From: Mesorhizobium sp. CAU 1732
Lineage (GTDB): Bacteria > Pseudomonadota > Alphaproteobacteria > Rhizobiales > Rhizobiaceae
Direction: 5' to 3'
DNA length: 64,000 bases
Assembly: GCF_039888675.1 (NCBI RefSeq)
Contig: NZ_JBDQQR010000001.1
Span: 1,054,001 to 1,118,000, forward strand
Every line of letters starts with the position of its first letter. Position 1 is the stretch's first letter. The notes beneath the pieces are model-generated. The model was not told the origin of the DNA, ran no database searches, and saw only the letters and a program-made list of their open reading frames with translations. The position numbers and the translations under genes are program-made. This document shows, piece by piece, positions 61,309-64,000 of the stretch.

Positions 61309-64000
61309 CTATTCCGCAGCCGAGAGAAGCTTGCGATAGCGCGTCAGAAGCGTCCGCAGATTGGCAGGCTTCACAGGCTTGTTGATCACCATCACGTCGA
61401 GATCCGCCGCTGCCGTCCGCATTTCGTTCGAACGGTCGGCCGTCACAAGAATTGCGGGAACGTCGGCACTCCAGCGGTCACGCAATGCCAGGATCACATC
61501 GAGCCCGTTTTCGCCGTCGAGGTGATAGTCGGCGAGGATCACATCGGGCTTCGTATCGAACGTGCCCGCCGGCTGGTCGCGCAGTCCGGCCGCGGTCGTG
61601 ACCCGACATCGCCATCCTTCCAGCAGAAGCCGCATGCCTTCGAGGATGCGTGGATCGTTGTCGATGCAAAGCACCGAGACGCCGTCGAGCATGACGTTGC
61701 GCCGAACGACTGAGCGCACCTCGCTGACGAGTTGCAATTCTGCCGCTTCCACCCTCGGCAGGATCACGGAAAAGCGCGTGCCGCGTCCCTTGTTGGATTG
61801 AAGCTGGATTTCCAGCCGAAGCACCCGTGCGATGCGGTCCACGATGGAAAGGCCCAATCCAAGTCCCTGCGCTTCGCGCGCGCCTTCTTCAAGCCGGGTG
61901 AATTCACGAAACACGGTATTGAGCTTGTCTTCCTCGATGCCGATGCCGGTATCCCATATCTGCAGTTCCACAAGCTCGCCCCGTCGGCGAACACCAACCA
62001 GAACGCGCCCGCTACGCGTGTATTTGATCGCGTTGGACACGAGGTTCTGCACGAGGCGCCGAAAAAGATTTCGGTCGGTGTTCACCGCTATGGTCGACGG
62101 CATGATACGAAGCTCGAGCTTCTTTTCCGCCGCAAGCGGCTGGAAATCCGTTTCGATCTGGCGCAGCAAACCGTCAAGCTTGAAGACGCTATCGGCCGGT
62201 TGCATGGCGCCCGTATCCAGGCGTGAAATATCCAGCACCGCGCCGAGGATGGTCTCGACGGATTCGAGCGAGGATTCGATGTTGCCGACCGCATCGCCGA
62301 CCTTGCTTTTGCCAACCGTTTCCAACAGTGCCGAGCAATAGAGCCGTGCGGCGTTGAGCGGCTGGAGGATGTCGTGTCCGGCAGCCGCGAGGAACCGCGT
62401 CTTGCCGAGATTGGCTTCCTCCGCCAGCATCTGTGCGAGCGCCAGTTCTTCGTTGACGCGGGTCAGTTCGGACGTCCGGTTTTCGACGCGATGCTCCAGC
62501 GTTTCGTTGACGCGCTTGAGCGCGATATCCGCCTGCACCCGGGCGGTGATGTCGGTGTAGGTCGCAACGATCCCGCCGTCCGGCATCGGGTTCGTGCGCA
62601 GTTCGATGATGCGGCCGCTGCGCTTGAGTTCGATCGACCATACCTCGCCGAACCACGTCATGCGGTTGAGTGTCTCGGTTTCCGAGCCCGCCGGAATGTC
62701 TCCCCGATCGGCAAGGAAACGAAGCACCCGGTGCAGCGACACACCCACCTGGCCCATCTCGCCGGGCAGGTCGAAGAGCGCGCGGAATTGCCGATTCCAG
62801 CAGGTGAGGCCGAAGTCGCGGTCGAACACCGTGACGCCTTCCTCCATCTGGTCGAGCGCCGTCTGGAGAAGATCTCGGTTCTGCTGAAGCGCCTCTGTCG
62901 CGTCATCGAGAAGGCGAAGAGTGCCGCGCGGGTTGCGGTCATTGCGCTGGAAGAGCAGCGACAGAATGAGCCGCGCCGAGGACGACCCCACGGCACTGGT
63001 CAGCAACTGCTCCGAAAAGCGGATCACCGACATGCTGGCAAGCTCGCTGCCGCCGATCTTCCGGCCTTCCTTTGCCTCGAAACTCTGGAACGAGCGTTCC
63101 GTCCGCTCCACCCCGAGATAGCGCGCGATCGTGTCCTTCAGATCGTTGACCGTGACCGCGGTTCGAAACCTGCGCAGGCTGGGCATCGGGTTCGTGTCGC
63201 GCGGCACGAAGAATGCCGCTTGAATGCGTTCGAGCGGTACGGAAGCACGCGACAGCGAACCGAGGATGAAGAAAAGCGTGTTGACCGACAGGCTCCACAG
63301 GACACCGTGGTTCAGCGGTTCGGCGACCGTGCCGAACAGCGCTTGCGGGCGCAGCGCCTGCAATCCGAAAAGTCCTGACGTCAGAAGCTGCGTGTCGGGC
63401 GGCGCAAGCGACGGAAACAGAAGCGTGTAAGCCCACACCGTAATGCCGGTCGCCATTCCGAGCAGGGCTCCGCGCCCGTTTGCGCCGCGCCAGATAAGAC
63501 CGCCGATCAGAGACGGAGCAAATTGCGCGACGGCCGCGAACGAGATCAGCCCGATCGATGCCAGTCGCGTGTTGGTGGTCGTTTCACGATAGTAGAGGAA
63601 GGCCGCAAACAGGATGATGAAGATCGATGCGCGACGGACGTTCAGGATGATCTTCGACCAATCCTCCCTGTCCGGCGAATCCGGCCGGAGCAGGCGGCGC
63701 ATCGCGAGCGGAATGACGAGGTCGTTCGAGATCATGATCGAAAGCGCTACGCTCGCAACGATCACCATCGCGGTCGCGGCCGACAGGCCGCCGATGAAAG
63801 CGAAGAGCGCCAGCGCATTCTGCCCGTAGTGAAGCGGTAGCGAAACGACGTAGAGGTCCGAGTTCGAATCCGGTCCCAGAACCGTGACGCCCGCGAACGC
63901 GATCGGGATGACGAAGAGGTTGATCGCGACGAGGTAGAGCGGGAACATCCAGCTTGCCTTGCGCAACTCCTCTTCCGATCGGTTCTCGACGACCGTCACG
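61309..64000 (-). CDS. Sodium/solute symporter-histidine kinase-receiver hybrid (CrbS/MxtR-like), N-terminus outside window
   Basis: 897 visible residues; the start lies beyond 64000. Order: the last ~9 helices of a sodium:solute symporter (SSS) domain, PAS (LDQMEEGVTVFDRDFGLTCWNRQFRALFDLP), coiled coil (LKRVNETLEHRVENRTSELTRVNEEL), HisKA with phospho-His in FLAAAGHDILQPLNAARL, HATPase_c (NLVSNAIKYT, DTGIGI, GLGLGLSIV) and a C-terminal receiver with phospho-Asp in DVILADYHLDGENG. Such kinases couple transport of or response to acetate-like solutes with regulation through the partner LuxR protein. Confidence 0.92.
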   Translation of the reverse strand, partial: VTVVENRSEEELRKASWMFPLYLVAINLFVIPIAFAGVTVLGPDSNSDLYVVSLPLHYGQNALALFAFIGGLSAATAMVIVASVALSIMISNDLVIPLAMRRLLRPDSPDREDWSKIILNVRRASIFIILFAAFLYYRETTTNTRLASIGLISFAAVAQFAPSLIGGLIWRGANGRGALLGMATGITVWAYTLLFPSLAPPDTQLLTSGLFGLQALRPQALFGTVAEPLNHGVLWSLSVNTLFFILGSLSRASVPLERIQAAFFVPRDTNPMPSLRRFRTAVTVNDLKDTIARYLGVERTERSFQSFEAKEGRKIGGSELASMSVIRFSEQLLTSAVGSSSARLILSLLFQRNDRNPRGTLRLLDDATEALQQNRDLLQTALDQMEEGVTVFDRDFGLTCWNRQFRALFDLPGEMGQVGVSLHRVLRFLADRGDIPAGSETETLNRMTWFGEVWSIELKRSGRIIELRTNPMPDGGIVATYTDITARVQADIALKRVNETLEHRVENRTSELTRVNEELALAQMLAEEANLGKTRFLAAAGHDILQPLNAARLYCSALLETVGKSKVGDAVGNIESSLESVETILGAVLDISRLDTGAMQPADSVFKLDGLLRQIETDFQPLAAEKKLELRIMPSTIAVNTDRNLFRRLVQNLVSNAIKYTRSGRVLVGVRRRGELVELQIWDTGIGIEEDKLNTVFREFTRLEEGAREAQGLGLGLSIVDRIARVLRLEIQLQSNKGRGTRFSVILPRVEAAELQLVSEVRSVVRRNVMLDGVSVLCIDNDPRILEGMRLLLEGWRCRVTTAAGLRDQPAGTFDTKPDVILADYHLDGENGLDVILALRDRWSADVPAILVTADRSNEMRTAAADLDVMVINKPVKPANLRTLLTRYRKLLSAAE

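Noticed and set aside
1..64000. CRISPR array or tandem repeat array
   Set aside because: No series of regularly spaced direct repeats was seen; the repeats present are dispersed palindromes.

Overview
This 64 kb window is high-GC chromosomal DNA from an alphaproteobacterium, most likely order Hyphomicrobiales (Phyllobacteriaceae/Rhizobiaceae-like). The evidence is the cell-cycle regulator GcrA, a PodJ-type polarity protein, CtrA-type (TTAA-N7-TTAA) and CcrM-type (GANTC) sites, a class I lysyl-tRNA synthetase, a SAM-II riboswitch before metZ, an O-succinylhomoserine sulfhydrylase route and two families of rhizobial-type palindromic intergenic repeats. No phage, plasmid, transposase, integrase or CRISPR locus was seen. 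The window reads as core chromosome with small accessory insertions.

Layout. 1-5.2 kb: the 3' end of a 5'-nucleotidase gene, then a LysR/transporter/VOC module that is flanked by a decayed second copy of the nucleotidase 3' end, a lipoprotein, and a Bcr/CflA drug exporter preceded by a 15-codon leader peptide and competing RNA hairpins. 5.3-12.3 kb: an alpha/beta-hydrolase-LuxR fusion, a methyltransferase, an HxlR/NmrA redox pair with palindromic operators, an EamA exporter coupled to nitronate monooxygenase, and a membrane protein. 12.3-19.3 kb: the ligase-associated DNA-repair set (ligase and exonuclease on the minus strand; Lhr-like helicase and PdeM on the plus strand) around a TPR methyltransferase. 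19.3-25 kb: a TSUP anion transporter with its TIGR02186-type partner, and a 1,237-residue PodJ.

25.3-34.5 kb is a fatty-acyl/branched-chain acyl-CoA catabolism locus: MerR regulator, two acyl-CoA dehydrogenases, thiolase, the bifunctional hydratase/3-hydroxyacyl-CoA dehydrogenase, a thioesterase and a DsbA-fold isomerase. Its palindromic operator recurs almost unchanged 15 kb away in front of the nitronate monooxygenase. 34.6-42.4 kb: an S24-type repressor, a nuclease-like protein, LysK, TerB, a fatty acid hydroxylase/sterol desaturase, a solute-binding protein, and a GT2 glycosyltransferase behind a CtrA box. 42.4-45.5 kb is a phosphate cluster (ppk2, phoR, phoU) that lacks the pst transporter genes expected between phoR and phoU.

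45.6-53.7 kb: gcrA, argD-argF-hslO, a lysozyme-inhibitor-like protein, several very small genes, apaG, a CDP-alcohol phosphatidyltransferase and riboswitch-controlled metZ. 53.9-64 kb: double-length dCTP deaminase, a bacterial voltage-gated sodium-channel homologue, tRNA-Gly(CCC), small envelope proteins, a DUF952-pyrD-HDAC-like operon, and a LuxR response regulator convergent with a solute-symporter/hybrid histidine kinase cut off by the window edge.

The observation most worth following is the leader upstream of the MFS exporter. It encodes a peptide that matches the macrolide-dependent ribosome-arrest peptide of ermA in length and stall-site geometry, and it can form ermC-like alternative hairpins.
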